The notes beneath the pieces are model-generated. The model made no database searches and was not told the origin of the DNA. It worked only from the letters and a program-made list of their open reading frames with translations. From Alphaproteobacteria bacterium (GTDB lineage: Bacteria; Pseudomonadota; Alphaproteobacteria; UBA11222): a DNA stretch of 32,670 bases. The translations under genes and the position numbers were made by a program. Below, piece after piece: positions 32,563 through 32,670 of this stretch. Every line of letters starts with the position of its first letter. The first letter of the stretch is position 1. Location of the stretch: the NCBI GenBank assembly GCA_009693835.1, contig SHWM01000027.1, positions 1-32,670 on the forward strand, in the 5' to 3' direction.

Positions 32563-32670
32563 TTTAGCGGAGTGCAGGCCTCGTCTGGGGGTTGATGTTA
32601 GGCGGCGATCTTGCGGTGTTGCAAGCGCCGATATTCGATAGTCTTTCGTTTGATCCTTTCGCGTTGTTTG
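32524..32670 (-). mobile_element. End of an IS3-family element, continuing beyond the window
   Basis: TGTCCGTCGTCAGAAC at 32524 onward has the TG...CA terminal dinucleotide expected of an IS3-family end. It is followed by about 70 non-coding bases and then the end of a minus-strand transposase frame. The opposite end lies outside the window, so the inverted repeat and the target duplication cannot be checked. Confidence 0.55.
32598..32670 (-). CDS. IS3-family transposase (orfB), C-terminal end only
   Basis: Twenty-three codons and a TAA (32598-32600) of a minus-strand gene that begins beyond the window. The peptide KQRERIKRKTIEYRRLQHRK resembles the basic C-terminus of IS3-family integrase-core transposases, which often end with an R-E-R-I-K-R-x-T-I segment and R-R-L-x-H. 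The catalytic DDE core is not visible here. Confidence 0.5.
   Translation of the reverse strand, partial: KQRERIKRKTIEYRRLQHRKIAA

Noticed and set aside
1..32670. Search by eye for tRNA, rRNA and CRISPR arrays
   Set aside because: No cloverleaf-like sequence, rRNA segment or regularly spaced direct repeats were noticed in the gaps between genes.

Overview
This window looks like the chromosome of an alphaproteobacterium. The gene content and order point that way: uvrC-pgsA-moaD-moaE, an ilvE / MarR regulator / OmpR-type regulator / EnvZ-like kinase block resembling the PetP-PetR arrangement of Rhodobacter-type bacteria, a lipid A and Kdo cluster with a DUF374 acyltransferase, and a DUF2093 gene next to xseA. 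Base composition is GC-rich by eye, except in a few islands that look more AT-rich. No genus can be named from the sequence alone.

Layout. (1) Positions 1-2629 are core genes: uvrC (5' end outside the window), pgsA, moaD, moaE. (2) Positions 2640-4640 hold a decayed restriction-modification island: a C5-cytosine methyltransferase that has lost its catalytic core, an apparently intact GIY-YIG nuclease, and an intact Vsr mismatch endonuclease. (3) Positions 4645-8229 hold ilvE, read leftward, and a divergent MarR / response regulator / histidine kinase set. (4) Positions 8270-13965 are an envelope operon with tightly overlapping genes: MsbA-like exporter, DUF374 acyltransferase, waaA, lpxK and an LpxL-type acyltransferase. 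(5) Positions 13904-18102 hold DUF2093 and xseA on the minus strand, then purD and an APH-fold phosphotransferase on the plus strand.

(6) Positions 18409-32014 form a large catabolic cluster for an aromatic compound, arranged around a divergent promoter region at 24932-25047. The leftward arm encodes a ring-hydroxylating oxygenase (alpha and beta), a frameshifted lipoprotein, an extradiol-type VOC dioxygenase, an SDR dehydrogenase and an ACMSD-type decarboxylase. The rightward arm encodes a second oxygenase alpha/beta pair, a Rieske ferredoxin, a BphC-like extradiol dioxygenase, a meta-cleavage product hydrolase, a hydratase, an acylating acetaldehyde dehydrogenase and a 4-hydroxy-2-oxovalerate aldolase. 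Together these give a nearly complete meta-cleavage route from an aromatic ring to pyruvate and acetyl-CoA. No ferredoxin reductase and no dedicated regulator are present in the window. A perfect 7-5-7 dyad between the two oxygenase operons is a strong operator candidate.

(7) Inside the leftward arm, on the opposite strand, sits a two-gene insertion (21392-22721). It encodes a protein with a phage Mu gpF-type (MuF) minor-head remnant fused to an unassigned C-terminal domain, and an overlapping small protein with one membrane segment. This looks like an orphan polymorphic toxin and immunity pair and is the best candidate here for an undescribed system. (8) The right edge (32143-32670) holds a truncated gene and the end of an IS3-family element running out of the window. 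Two palindromic intergenic repeats (18144-18327 and 19440-19534) lie at or near operon boundaries.
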